Below are positions 43,501 through 51,887 of a stretch of 64,000 bases of DNA, one piece after another. Position 1 is the first letter of the stretch. The number at the start of each line of letters is the position of its first letter. The notes under the pieces are model-generated. The model was not told the origin of the DNA. It searched no databases and saw only the letters and a program-made list of their open reading frames with translations. The translations under genes were made by a program, and so were the position numbers. This DNA comes from an uncultured Saprospiraceae bacterium (GTDB lineage Bacteria; Bacteroidota; Bacteroidia; Chitinophagales; Saprospiraceae): contig CAKZQC010000049.1 of NCBI GenBank assembly GCA_937139495.1, positions 20,909 to 84,908 on the forward strand. The letters are read 5' to 3'.

Positions 43501-45777
43501 CCTACTGTACACCAGTCACGTGTGCGAACAGCCAATGCAACGGTTCTCTATGTTGCCCCTACTTGGGCAATGCAAGCATTGACTCCGTCAGTAGATGGGG
43601 TGCAAGACACTGTACGCTGGGACTACGAATTATGCAACACCAATAGTGCTTCTGATATAGATTTCAATTGGTTTTTCATAGAACCTCAGCCAAATATTCA
43701 TATTCAAGCCATCTATGACATTACTACAGGTACAGAAGTAAGTCTAAATTATACGATTTCCAACGATTCTACCATTGTAGAGATAGGAGCTATGAATAGC
43801 AACACTTGCCGACAATTCCGAATCTATGCTACCTATGACGACTGTTCCAATCAAGCGCTTTCGGTTAACCATGGTTGGAACTGCCAAAGCTATCCAGCAG
43901 ATTATAGTGCCATAACCAGTAGTTGTTATCGCAACCTAAATCTACTACTAGAACCACGTCCTTCCGAAGTACAGTTGAGTATTATTACCCAACCAGAAGA
44001 AGCACAAAACTTGTGTACCGACACCACCTTTGTGGTACAAGTAAGCAATGCTCAATTGGCAGATTTGACAGAACCTACTCTGGAAGTAAGAGGAATAACA
44101 GGAGTTGTATTTTCTAGTATTACGGTAGAATATCCTAGTGGCTCAGGCAATATCGAAACATTGACACCTGCATTGACACCTAGTGTAGCTACCATCAACC
44201 TGCTTGACCATACTCAAATAGCTGCTAATGAAGGCATAAAAGGTACTGCTAACGCTGCGACACCAGAAGAACGTTTTGTGACCATTCGCATGCAAGTGCA
44301 GTTTGTTTGCGATTTTTCGCCCAACTCTTCTTTGTCCTTTGCTGCCAATGGCAATCAACCTTGTGGTACGCCAGCTATTGGCAATGCCGTTAAGACTAAA
44401 ACGAAAGCCGTTCAAATAAATGGCGCCGTAGCCCCTTACAATGCTTTTACAGGGACTTCTGTTTCGCCAAGTCCTATCAATGTGGAATATTGCAGCAATG
44501 CCAGTACTGTCCGAATACAAACTACTATTATTGGTGATACGACTGCCAATAGTGATACAACAGAAGTATTTTTGCCACCTGGAACAACCTACGTACCCAA
44601 TTCATTCAGTTGTAGTAGTACCTTCTGCCCAACCATGGCTTTTCTGGATACCACCAATGGTAGAGTACGTGTTGTGTTTCCGATTCCGTCTGGTGTGCCT
44701 TCTGGCAATACACTAGATTATACCTTCCAGATGGAAGGAACTGCTGGTGGCGGATGTTCCAACAATGAAGAATTGGAAGTCAATAGTTATGTCATAGCAG
44801 GGAATATCAACTGCCAAGGCACGCCATGTGGTCCAGTCAAAATCATAACAGGAGAAGCCGAAGAGCAAGTCATTATTGCTAAACCAGACTTGGTATTGAG
44901 CAATCTGAATGGTCGTTCGTACCAACTCAATAGCTCGCAAGAATATACCGTGACACAGCAAATAACCAATAATGGACTGGATGTAGCATCTAGTAGCCTA
45001 ACCATTGATTATTACTGTGTGGATGCGATGGGCAACCCTATTGGTAGCCCAATAGGAAACACAACGGTTACTTCTGCTATTACTAATGGACAAACGCTGT
45101 TTGATACTGCTCATTTTTCGGTACCTACGCCTACCCCATGTAGCAACGAGACCGCTCTCTATTCTACAATGGTGCCTAGTGCTTCTCAATGTATTTGCGA
45201 AACAACCGCTGCTCGTTTTTCCAATCTATTATTAGCAATTGACTTTGCTAGCTTTGAAGCAAAACTGACGACACCAACTACGGCACAGCTAGACTGGGAA
45301 GCAACTATTGATGACAACAATACTACTTTTGAGGTAGAAATGTCGTTGCCTAATAATACCGTTCCTAAGTTCTTTAAAGTAACTACTGTAGCTGCTGACC
45401 AAGGTCAAGAAAATTATACCTATACTATACCTAACTTGATTGCTGGTACACACTATTTCCGTATCAAAACAATCGAAGCAGATGGTAGTATTTCCTATAG
45501 CTCAACCAAGGCATTGACTGTCATCAAAAAGCAGGCGTTGGTTTCGATTTATCCGAATCCAACCAAAGATGTTGTACAGTTGAGTATTACCGACCTAGCC
45601 AACGAAAATGTATCGGTAGAGATATTCAATAGCTTGGGGCAAAAAGTATTGCAGACTTCAACTACAGCTTCTATTACGCCTATTGATGTGAGTCTTCTGG
45701 CGAGTGGCAGCTACGTGATGAAAATTACGAGTGAGTCGGTTAGTAGAAATTTCAAATTGATTATTAGCAAATCATAA
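40501..45777 (+). CDS. giant secreted protein with type IX secretion C-terminal sorting domain
   Basis: 1758 residues. A signal peptide (1-24, cut after SNISA) is followed by Thr/Ser/Asn-rich beta repeats with many paired cysteines, resembling DUF11/conserved-repeat surface proteins (for example LPAGVTASSVVSN, LPPGTTYVPNSF). A fibronectin-III-like region is at about 1584-1670. The last 77 residues (ISIYPNPTKDVVQLSI..., VEIFNSLGQKVLQ, GSYVMKI) are a classic type A sorting domain. It is exported across both membranes and attached to or released from the surface. Adhesion or gliding is a guess. It has a long 5' leader and is monocistronic. Confidence 0.9.
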   Translation: MILSQRIQLIVSLLLLFLASNISAQLNTSGYRVDQTSTNVEVCRGATLGNYTVTAKTSTLNNFQIQLSLPPGISYDLGSATITSSPVGYTITEVNTSNLQQPILAISNGGVASAFWGVGHQVSFSVGRSADCASVAYSLEGSTFKDTISINYEDAGNSRSGINSDTTYGVYNVDFASLSVLAIPTISTTINRTETRNITIRQGGNSCIQRYQHYVVVGRDIDNYQLSFGATALTPTSTVANGSNTADTLFYTINLNNAPFAGAVGNGDNCFDNGEDIVFGERVTILACDNITVRHHARWGCVSSEVCQEAAPQTGAIAFINGATSLTITEIGGATAPELCDTIEHVLRISNNTPPTVPAGGSAAYDVAVIFGLGSNGSPIATPDANTLWGSDRNDTRYWGNFLIGTTPVVATGILNQNGNTNLGTASLLIQDMFTTDIDGPGGLTDLDGDGFFDDLPPGESFDITFNYWINPRENCGIGRGDYMIWEHKYFDVSFKDQCLQPRAPTRRDLGYRNIIRDYLNSTFTSQPTDVFDGQPFTVGIMPHFYNNGYQCRGENMFTGSAVKWSISLDLPAGVTASSVVSNLDSEFSSYNPTITQVGNTVTYTLDRYVYDTLHFDLSFDCATYTSISPTTSIPYTSHYFCGTPGDTCFYREVHCGSLDNILTHCPTNCSGPVIYSFDASRTTPGYTNNTQTTLVTLDPAIHKTKFYNPFDTMLVQARAYMNDTAVNNLLLTLNMTASSGGTDLLTFVGGEVLINDVSAASGYRSFVLDGMPTNLTNVGGQNFEYLMDLSRYVDSMSATYLYGGDDGSVIYSPDSIYVRARFILGSNFGTTNPHEITPFRANFSTLAANGSAIVCDSLGDLAQYEQVSVGWGNGNVRTTTHCAVGLAQMYMTHAANTGDDHPNEYRPPTHWDSTKFVVPSYVYSGTRFSWSNASGTVLPHRIDGDTVTIFRPTTGYSDRDKRQTYYPSFLAGIIGNCETPASQTIRGINYYKDFAYHPDPTVHQSRVRTANATVLYVAPTWAMQALTPSVDGVQDTVRWDYELCNTNSASDIDFNWFFIEPQPNIHIQAIYDITTGTEVSLNYTISNDSTIVEIGAMNSNTCRQFRIYATYDDCSNQALSVNHGWNCQSYPADYSAITSSCYRNLNLLLEPRPSEVQLSIITQPEEAQNLCTDTTFVVQVSNAQLADLTEPTLEVRGITGVVFSSITVEYPSGSGNIETLTPALTPSVATINLLDHTQIAANEGIKGTANAATPEERFVTIRMQVQFVCDFSPNSSLSFAANGNQPCGTPAIGNAVKTKTKAVQINGAVAPYNAFTGTSVSPSPINVEYCSNASTVRIQTTIIGDTTANSDTTEVFLPPGTTYVPNSFSCSSTFCPTMAFLDTTNGRVRVVFPIPSGVPSGNTLDYTFQMEGTAGGGCSNNEELEVNSYVIAGNINCQGTPCGPVKIITGEAEEQVIIAKPDLVLSNLNGRSYQLNSSQEYTVTQQITNNGLDVASSSLTIDYYCVDAMGNPIGSPIGNTTVTSAITNGQTLFDTAHFSVPTPTPCSNETALYSTMVPSASQCICETTAARFSNLLLAIDFASFEAKLTTPTTAQLDWEATIDDNNTTFEVEMSLPNNTVPKFFKVTTVAADQGQENYTYTIPNLIAGTHYFRIKTIEADGSISYSSTKALTVIKKQALVSIYPNPTKDVVQLSITDLANENVSVEIFNSLGQKVLQTSTTASITPIDVSLLASGSYVMKITSESVSRNFKLIISKS

Positions 45778-45793
45778 AACAGAACGTTAGAAA

Positions 45794-45895
45794 TACACAC
45801 TTTTTAGCTAGCGTCATTTTTGGGGAAAATAGTAAAAGTTAGCCTTGCTTTTAAATAAGACTACTTTGCTGCTAGATACTAGAAATTAGACTTCC
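45794..45895. repeat. dispersed intergenic repeat, copy B
   Basis: Similar to 38815-38913. Its left end AGAAATACACACTTTTTA is an imperfect inverted match to AAAAAGTGTACGTTTCT (about 45935-45951), so the whole unit of roughly 160 bp may be a degenerate mobile element with inverted ends. Confidence 0.6.
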
Positions 45896-45980
45896 GACAA
45901 TAGCTTGCTATCGTCTTATCTTAGAAGTTGTTTAAAAAGTGTACGTTTCTAAAAAGTAGAAAGGCAAAAGTCATAGAGAA

Positions 45981-46014
45981 GAGGATAGTAGCAATTGCTA
46001 CTATCCTCTTTTTT
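45981..46014 (+). terminator. intrinsic terminator of the giant secreted protein gene
   Basis: A 28-base perfect palindrome (GAGGATAGTAGCAA and its complement, 45981-46008) is followed by T46009-46014. It lies about 200 bases after the stop, beyond the repeat. Confidence 0.85.
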
Positions 46015-46187
46015 GTGTCAATATCCACTAGTGGTTGTTCCTTTTGGTAGCCATTACTTGCAAAAGACAATATTTTTATGCAGCTTTAAGCACCTCAAAT
46101 TGAACCTTTGAACGCTTATTTTTATTACCTTGGTATTACAGTCAAAGTCATATAACACCACATAAATTATATAAAACAAACAACACT

Positions 46188-47582
46188 ATGGATTTTCGTA
46201 AAGAAAAAGACTCTATTGGGTACGTAGATGTACCTGCTGACAAATATTGGGCAGCTCAAACACAACGCTCTAAAGAAAATTTCAAAATTGGAGGGCAGCA
46301 AATGCCTAAAGAAATCATTTCGGCTTTTGCTATTTTGAAGAAAGCTGCTGCAATGACCAACGCTAAATTGGGCGTATTGGACAACGACAAATCTAAACGA
46401 ATCGGTAGAGTGTGCGATGAAATATTAGCTGGTAAGTTAGATGACCAATTTCCACTGGTCGTGTGGCAAACAGGTTCGGGTACACAATCCAACATGAACG
46501 TAAACGAAGTGATTGCGAATAGAGCACACGTACTTGATGGTGGCAAATTGACCGACACCAAAAAGACCATGCACCCAAATGACGATGTCAACAAATCGCA
46601 ATCTTCTAACGATACTTTTCCGACGGCTATGCACATTGCAGCCTACCAAAAAGTAATGGAGTGCACGATACCAGGTATCGAAAAATTGCGTGATACGCTA
46701 CAAGCAAAATCCGACCAATACAAAGACGTTGTGAAGATTGGTAGAACCCACTTCATGGACGCAACACCCGTTACGGTTGGACAAGAATTATCTGGTTTTG
46801 TTGCTCAACTCAATCACTGTATTAGAGCCATCAAGCATACCTTGGAACACCTTTCCGAATTGGCATTGGGCGGTACAGCCGTAGGAACAGGACTCAATAC
46901 GCCTGCTGGTTACTCTGAGTTAGTTGCCAAGAATATTGCTGATTTGACTGGTTTGCCATTCGTAACTGCTGCCAACAAGTTTGAAGCATTGGCAGCACAT
47001 GATGCGATTGTAGAAACACATGGAGCACTCAAAACAGCGGCAGTAGCTTTGATGAAAATCGGTAACGATATTCGTATGTTAGCGTCTGGTCCTCGTTGTG
47101 GTATTGGTGAATATATTATTCCTGCCAACGAACCCGGTTCTTCGATTATGCCAGGAAAAGTCAATCCGACTCAATCGGAAGCCTTGACAATGGCAATGGC
47201 TCAAGTCATGGGCAATGATGTAGCCATCAATATTGGTGGTGCTACTGGGCATTTTCAGCTCAATGTATTCAAGCCAATGATGATTTTCAATTTCTTGATG
47301 TCTGCTCAATTGATTGGAGATGCCTGCCAGAGTTTTGAAGAAAACTGTGCGGCTGGTTTGGAACCAAACCATAAAGTAATCAAAGAAAATCTCAATAACT
47401 CGCTGATGCTCGTGACGGCTCTCAATACCAAAATTGGTTATGACAAAGCCTCTGAAATTGCTAAAAAAGCCTACAAAGAAGACAGCACACTCAAGCAAGC
47501 TGGTATTGCATTGGGTTACTTGACCGAAGAAGAATTTGATCAGTGGGTTCGCCCCGAAGATATGATTGGAGGATTGAAATAA
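46188..47582 (+). CDS. fumC: fumarate hydratase, class II
   Basis: This iron-independent TCA-cycle fumarase interconverts fumarate and malate. The 464-residue product has VWQTGSGTQSNMNVNEVIANRA, HPNDDVNKSQSSNDTFPTAMH, GRTHFMDATPVTVGQE and the signature SSIMPGKVNPTQ at about 318-329. Length and start are normal. It stands alone with its own terminator. Aspartase is the nearest alternative, but the pattern and length fit FumC. Confidence 0.95.
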   Translation: MDFRKEKDSIGYVDVPADKYWAAQTQRSKENFKIGGQQMPKEIISAFAILKKAAAMTNAKLGVLDNDKSKRIGRVCDEILAGKLDDQFPLVVWQTGSGTQSNMNVNEVIANRAHVLDGGKLTDTKKTMHPNDDVNKSQSSNDTFPTAMHIAAYQKVMECTIPGIEKLRDTLQAKSDQYKDVVKIGRTHFMDATPVTVGQELSGFVAQLNHCIRAIKHTLEHLSELALGGTAVGTGLNTPAGYSELVAKNIADLTGLPFVTAANKFEALAAHDAIVETHGALKTAAVALMKIGNDIRMLASGPRCGIGEYIIPANEPGSSIMPGKVNPTQSEALTMAMAQVMGNDVAINIGGATGHFQLNVFKPMMIFNFLMSAQLIGDACQSFEENCAAGLEPNHKVIKENLNNSLMLVTALNTKIGYDKASEIAKKAYKEDSTLKQAGIALGYLTEEEFDQWVRPEDMIGGLK

Positions 47583-47607
47583 TCTATTTTGATTAGAAAT
47601 CATTAGC

Positions 47608-47649
47608 AAAGCTACTAAGAAAACAATGTGTTTTCTTAGTAGCTTTTTT
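47608..47649 (+). terminator. intrinsic terminator of fumC
   Basis: AAAGCTACTAAGAAAAC (47608-47624) pairs with GTTTTCTTAGTAGCTTT, with loop AATGT and then a T run. Confidence 0.9.
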
Positions 47650-47678
47650 TATTTTATTAAGATTTAATCTAATTAAGC

Positions 47679-47708
47679 TTTGATATTTAATTTAGATTGT
47701 TACTTTTG
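47679..47708 (+). promoter_or_regulatory. Bacteroidota promoter of the first imelysin gene
   Basis: TTTG (47679-47682), 18 bases, TACTTTTG (47701-47708): a good -33/-7 pair, 35 bases before the ATG. Just upstream is TAATCTAATTAA, also found near the DUF4856 gene, which might be part of an iron-responsive operator. Confidence 0.65.
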
Positions 47709-47743
47709 TGCTATTCTTAACTAGATTAAATACAAATAAGAAA

Positions 47744-48964
47744 ATGAATACGTTCAAAACTCTTGGCGGATTGACACTCGCTACTACTCTATTCTGGACA
47801 GCTTGTACCAAAACAACGACTGACCCTAATGCCGAATTGAAAGAAAATGTAATCAGTAACTATTGCGATATTGTAGCAGCGTCTTATACCGATGCTCATA
47901 ACGAAGCGGTTGCCTTGCAGACGGCTATCAACACACTGGTAGCAACACCTAACCAAGTTAACTTCGATGCTGCTCGTACAGCTTGGAAAGAAAGCCGTGA
48001 GCCGTACGGTCAGACAGAAACATACCGCTTTTATGATGGTCCTATTGATGATGCCAATGGTCCTGAAGGTGCATTGAATGCTTGGCCATTAGACGAAAAC
48101 TATGTTGATTATACTAGAGATGCCGCAGGCACAGGAGTGGTACAATCAGGAATTATTAATGATTCTGCTGCTTATCCAACAATCAATGCAACCGTATTGA
48201 CGAATGCCAATGAGTTAGGAGGAGAAAAAAATATTAGCATTGGTTATCATGCCATTGAATTTTTGCTTTGGGGACAAGATTACTTAGATGTCAACACCAA
48301 TGCTGGACAAGGTGGAGACCGTTCGTACACGGATTACACAAGTGCTTCTAGCAATCATGTACGTAGAGGCGAATATATCAAAGCTTGTGCAGAATTATTG
48401 GTAGCAGATTTGGCAGTATTGAAATCAGAATGGACGACAGGAGGAAGCTACAGAACGTATTTCGAAGGACTTTCTACTGACGAAGCACTTTCTAAAATAC
48501 TAACAGGAGCAGCCGTATTGAGTAAGTCGGAGCTAGCTGGAGAACGCATGTTTGTAGCGCTAGAAGCGAATCCAACAGACAATCCTCAAGAGGACGAGCA
48601 TTCTTGTTTTTCTGACAATACTGACCGTGATATTATCACGAATGCACAAGGTATTTCTAATGTACTAAAAGGACAATACGTCTCTTCTGATGGTGTAACA
48701 ACAGGTAATGCTAGTTATTCTATATTCACATTGATAGCAACTGTAGATGCCACTCTAGCTAGTGAATTGACAACAATCAACGCTACCACAACCACCAACA
48801 TCAATGCGATTCCTACACCGTTTGACCGTGCTGTGACTAACGAAAATGTAAATGACAATGGTCCAATCTTGTTGGCTATCAATGCCCTACAAGATCAAGG
48901 TGATAAAATTGCAGAAGTGGCTACGGCACTTGGTCTCTCGATTAGTACCGACCTACCAGATTAA
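47744..48964 (+). CDS. imelysin family lipoprotein (M75, GxHxxE type)
   Basis: This 406-residue lipoprotein has TTLFWTAC with Cys21. The imelysin metal-site motif GYHAIE (GxHxxE) is at 167-172, with EPYGQTETYRFYDGPIDD before it and a second helical-bundle half after about 230. Imelysins are surface or periplasmic proteins tied to iron or heme uptake; peptidase activity is disputed. ATG 47744 gives a normal lipoprotein signal. It heads a locus with a DUF1111 di-heme protein and a second imelysin. Confidence 0.88.
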   Translation: MNTFKTLGGLTLATTLFWTACTKTTTDPNAELKENVISNYCDIVAASYTDAHNEAVALQTAINTLVATPNQVNFDAARTAWKESREPYGQTETYRFYDGPIDDANGPEGALNAWPLDENYVDYTRDAAGTGVVQSGIINDSAAYPTINATVLTNANELGGEKNISIGYHAIEFLLWGQDYLDVNTNAGQGGDRSYTDYTSASSNHVRRGEYIKACAELLVADLAVLKSEWTTGGSYRTYFEGLSTDEALSKILTGAAVLSKSELAGERMFVALEANPTDNPQEDEHSCFSDNTDRDIITNAQGISNVLKGQYVSSDGVTTGNASYSIFTLIATVDATLASELTTINATTTTNINAIPTPFDRAVTNENVNDNGPILLAINALQDQGDKIAEVATALGLSISTDLPD

Positions 48965-49014
48965 AAAAAATACAAATAAGTGATTGCTATTTTGGGTTAA
49001 ATAGACAAGGTCAC

Positions 49015-49050
49015 GCTCAACACACTATCGAAAGTGTGTTGAGCTTTTTT
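49015..49050 (+). terminator. intrinsic terminator after the first imelysin gene
   Basis: GCTCAACACACT (49015-49026) pairs with AGTGTGTTGAGC (49033-49044), then six T. It lies 50 bases past the stop and just before the MITE-like element. Confidence 0.9.
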
Positions 49051-49064
49051 GGTAAATAAATGAT

Positions 49065-49229
49065 TGAAGTTGTTTTAAAAGTTCTGATGAAATGATTGAT
49101 AAGTGCTTGGAAATCAAGACGATGCTGCTTTTTAATTTGGTAGCCATAGCTACCATTTTAAAAAGAGCAAAAGTATTTGGTTTTCAATGACTTGTCAAGG
49201 AATTATCCAGGACTTTTAAAACAACTTCA
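49065..49229. mobile_element. 165-bp MITE-like element with 18-bp terminal inverted repeats
   Basis: TGAAGTTGTTTTAAAAGT (49065-49082) is repeated exactly inverted at 49212-49229, and CTG follows after one mismatch. The inside holds a near-perfect hairpin (CTTTTTAA..GGTAGC with GCTACC..AAAAAG). It has no ORF. No clear target duplication was seen. The right end is 20 bases before the ATG of the di-heme gene. Related ends (GAAGTTGTTTA) occur at 37864, 39094 and 45925. Confidence 0.65.
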
Positions 49230-49249
49230 TTAACAAAAGTTCAAAAAAA

Positions 49250-50653
49250 ATGTTTTATCTAAAAAGTAGCTTGCTATTATTGCTAGTGGTCTCCTTGACC
49301 GCTTGTCGCAATGATCGTATTGATTTGCAAGCAGAAGAAGGCGAAGCTTATGCCGGTGGCGGCACGACCGTACAGAACGAATCTCGTAATGCCTTCAGTT
49401 TTGCGGCTGCCAATCTCACGGGGAGAGCCTCGCTAGAGTTCACTACGGGCAATTCTTTTTTCAACCAAAGTTGGGTAGCTGCTGTTGCTTCTACCACAGG
49501 CCGAGATGGGTTAGGTCCTTTGTTCAATGAAACCTCTTGTGCTAGTTGTCATTTCAAAGATGGAAGAGGACGCACCCCTAATTTTGGAGAAATCCAAGGA
49601 CATGGAATGCTACTTCGACTCAGTTTGTTTGGACAGGCTGCTGATGGTAGCTCTCTGATAGAACCCACTTACGGCGGACAATTTAACCCCGTAGGGATTC
49701 AGGGTGTAGCAGGCGAAGGCGATATAGCCATCACTTACCAAGATGTAGAAGGCAAATACGACGATGGCACTTCTTATTGGCTACGCCACCCCACCTATAC
49801 ACTACAAAATCTAAATTATGGGAGCATTGATCCCAATGTTATCATCTCGCCACGAGTCGCCAACCAAATGGTAGGCTTAGGACTATTGGAGGCGATTGAA
49901 GTGGCTGCGATTGAGCAGTGGATAGATGAGCAAGACCTCAGCGGAAACGGAATTTCGGGCAAAGCTAATTATGTCTATGATATTGCCCAAGGCAAAAAAA
50001 CATTGGGGCGTTTTGGCTGGAAAGCAGGACAGCCCACTGTTCGACAACAAGTAGCCGCTGCTTTTGTGGGAGATATTGGTATTACTTCTTCTCTTTTTCC
50101 GAACGAAAACCACACCTCCAACCAACCTGATGCACTCGCTATGCCTAGTGGCAATAACAGCGATGGCTACGAATTAGATGATTTGGTACTTGATAGAGTA
50201 ACACTATATAGCAGTAATTTAGCTGTCCCCATTCGTAGAGATTGGGACGATGCAGACGTATTGCAAGGCAAGGCATTATTTTTTGATATTGGCTGCCAAG
50301 ATTGTCACCGCCAAAAATACACAACAGGCACACACCCCGACTTCTCCAACCTATCTAATCAAACAATTTACCCTTATACCGACTTATTGGTACATGATAT
50401 GGGAGAAGGCTTAGCCGATCAAAGTACTGAATATTCGGCTGGAGCTGGCGAATGGCGAACACCTCCCCTTTGGGGAATTGGATTGATTGAAAACGTCAAT
50501 GGACATACCGAATTACTACATGATGGACGTGCCAGAAACGTAGCAGAAGCCATTCTTTGGCATGGTGGCGAAGCGGCTACTAGTCAAGAAAAATTCAAAT
50601 CGCTGGACAACGAAGAACGCCAACAAATTATTAAATTTATACAATCCTTATAA
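49250..50653 (+). CDS. di-heme oxidoreductase family lipoprotein (DUF1111)
   Basis: This 467-residue lipoprotein has SLTAC with Cys19. Heme c sites are CASCH (97-101) and CQDCH (about 349-353); LFNETSCASCHFKDGRG, the LLEAIEV..I block and the C-terminal TPPLWGIGL..LLHDGRARN block are typical of DUF1111 'thiol oxidoreductase-like' proteins. These often neighbour imelysins, as here, and may handle electrons for iron or heme release. The next imelysin starts 2 bases after its stop. Confidence 0.88.
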   Translation: MFYLKSSLLLLLVVSLTACRNDRIDLQAEEGEAYAGGGTTVQNESRNAFSFAAANLTGRASLEFTTGNSFFNQSWVAAVASTTGRDGLGPLFNETSCASCHFKDGRGRTPNFGEIQGHGMLLRLSLFGQAADGSSLIEPTYGGQFNPVGIQGVAGEGDIAITYQDVEGKYDDGTSYWLRHPTYTLQNLNYGSIDPNVIISPRVANQMVGLGLLEAIEVAAIEQWIDEQDLSGNGISGKANYVYDIAQGKKTLGRFGWKAGQPTVRQQVAAAFVGDIGITSSLFPNENHTSNQPDALAMPSGNNSDGYELDDLVLDRVTLYSSNLAVPIRRDWDDADVLQGKALFFDIGCQDCHRQKYTTGTHPDFSNLSNQTIYPYTDLLVHDMGEGLADQSTEYSAGAGEWRTPPLWGIGLIENVNGHTELLHDGRARNVAEAILWHGGEAATSQEKFKSLDNEERQQIIKFIQSL

Positions 50654-50655
50654 TC

Positions 50656-51759
50656 ATGACTACATCTATTATTAGTAACAGCCTCAAAGTGTTATTGCTT
50701 TGTTTGGCAATAACACTAGTAGGAAATAGCTGCAAAAAACAGCAAGATTTTGATAAAGAAATCATGCTAAATACCATCGTAGAGGACTACGTTTTGCCAA
50801 AATTGACAGCATTGCTCAGTCAAGTCAATGCGCTAGAAAAAGCAGCGGATTCTTTTGTACTAAACCCAACTACCAATACCCTAGAGCAAACCCAACAGAC
50901 ATGGAAGGAAACGATGGAAACTTGGTCGCAAGTAGAAATGCTTTATTTTGGACCTGGAAGAGATAACTATCGCTACCTAAAACTAGATAATACACCTGTT
51001 AATACTGTTTCTATTGAGCAATCTATTAGCGGCTCGACTACGATTGATTCTGCTACAATTGCCAATATGAGCTCGTACACCAAAGGATTAGCGACCGTTG
51101 AATACTTGCTTTTTTCGATAGCTAATAGCAGTGATTTAGTGGATTTATATACCACCAATACGACGGCTGTACAACGTGCCGATTACTTGACTAGCACCAT
51201 CAAAAATGCAAAAAAACTCATCGAAGAATTAGTCTCCGAATGGAGTCCAAATGGTGGTAATTATGCCGCTGAGCTCAGTAGCAATACGAGCAATAAAACA
51301 CTAGGGGGAATTGGTCGCTTTAGCAATGCCATTATTCATATTACACAGACAATGGCTCGCAAAAAAATAGGCAAACCACTCGGAAAAGAAGCTGCTAACG
51401 GCAATATCAATACGGAATTGCTCGAAAGCAAATATGCTGATTATTCCTGGGAAATGATTCTCAATAATTTGCGTGGCGTGCAGCAGATTTTTGGTACTAA
51501 CGACAACAATCGACTCGGTGCTTACTTATCTTCTATTGTAGGCAATGACGAATTAACTAACAATATTGCGACACAAATAACCACGATAGAAGCGGCTATA
51601 GTAGCACGCAACAGTAGCTTGAAAATAGACCTAACCAACGATACCGCTGCTGTAGAAGCTATTTATGACCAGCTCAAAGCACTTTATGAAATTTTATCGA
51701 CCGATATGGCAGTGAGTTTCGAGGTAACTGTTTTGACGAATACAGATGATGGCGATTAG
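50656..51759 (+). CDS. imelysin-like lipoprotein lacking the motif histidine
   Basis: This 367-residue lipoprotein has LVGNSC with Cys26. It has the imelysin helical bundle with two halves, but at the metal motif it reads GLATVE (144-149), so His is Ala. It ends in TNTDDGD, the usual tail of this subgroup. The closest relative in the window is the protein at 62673-63794 (GFAAVD at the same positions). It is in an operon with the DUF1111 gene, 2-base gap. Confidence 0.85.
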   Translation: MTTSIISNSLKVLLLCLAITLVGNSCKKQQDFDKEIMLNTIVEDYVLPKLTALLSQVNALEKAADSFVLNPTTNTLEQTQQTWKETMETWSQVEMLYFGPGRDNYRYLKLDNTPVNTVSIEQSISGSTTIDSATIANMSSYTKGLATVEYLLFSIANSSDLVDLYTTNTTAVQRADYLTSTIKNAKKLIEELVSEWSPNGGNYAAELSSNTSNKTLGGIGRFSNAIIHITQTMARKKIGKPLGKEAANGNINTELLESKYADYSWEMILNNLRGVQQIFGTNDNNRLGAYLSSIVGNDELTNNIATQITTIEAAIVARNSSLKIDLTNDTAAVEAIYDQLKALYEILSTDMAVSFEVTVLTNTDDGD

Positions 51760-51802
51760 GTGTTTTGAGTTATTTTTTGATTCGTTATGTTGATATAAAA
51801 AC

Positions 51803-51838
51803 AAGACCACCAACAGCCGATGTGCTGTTGGTGGTCTT
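51803..51838. terminator. bidirectional terminator between imelysin and AAA+ genes
   Basis: AAGACCACCAACAGC (51803-51817) pairs with 51824-51838. The T run on the minus strand is strong; the plus side has ACTATTTTA. Confidence 0.85.
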
Positions 51839-51887
51839 ACTATTTTAGATATACTCTGATTTCTCTATATAGTTCATAAGGGCATGT

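Larger units (their letters stand above)
45778..46187. other. intergenic region with repeat copy B and a terminator
   Basis: This 410-bp gap contains repeat copy B (45794-45895), the motif GAAGTTGTTTAAAAAGTGTAC near 45925 and a perfect terminator palindrome (45981-46008). The fumC promoter must lie in the last 100 bases; no clear box was chosen. Confidence 0.5.

Noticed and set aside
44143..45189. Reverse-strand ORFs inside the giant secreted protein gene
   Set aside because: The plus frame is continuous with signal peptide and sorting domain; the others are random.
49065..49229. Complete insertion sequence
   Set aside because: No transposase frame is present; too short, so only MITE-like.
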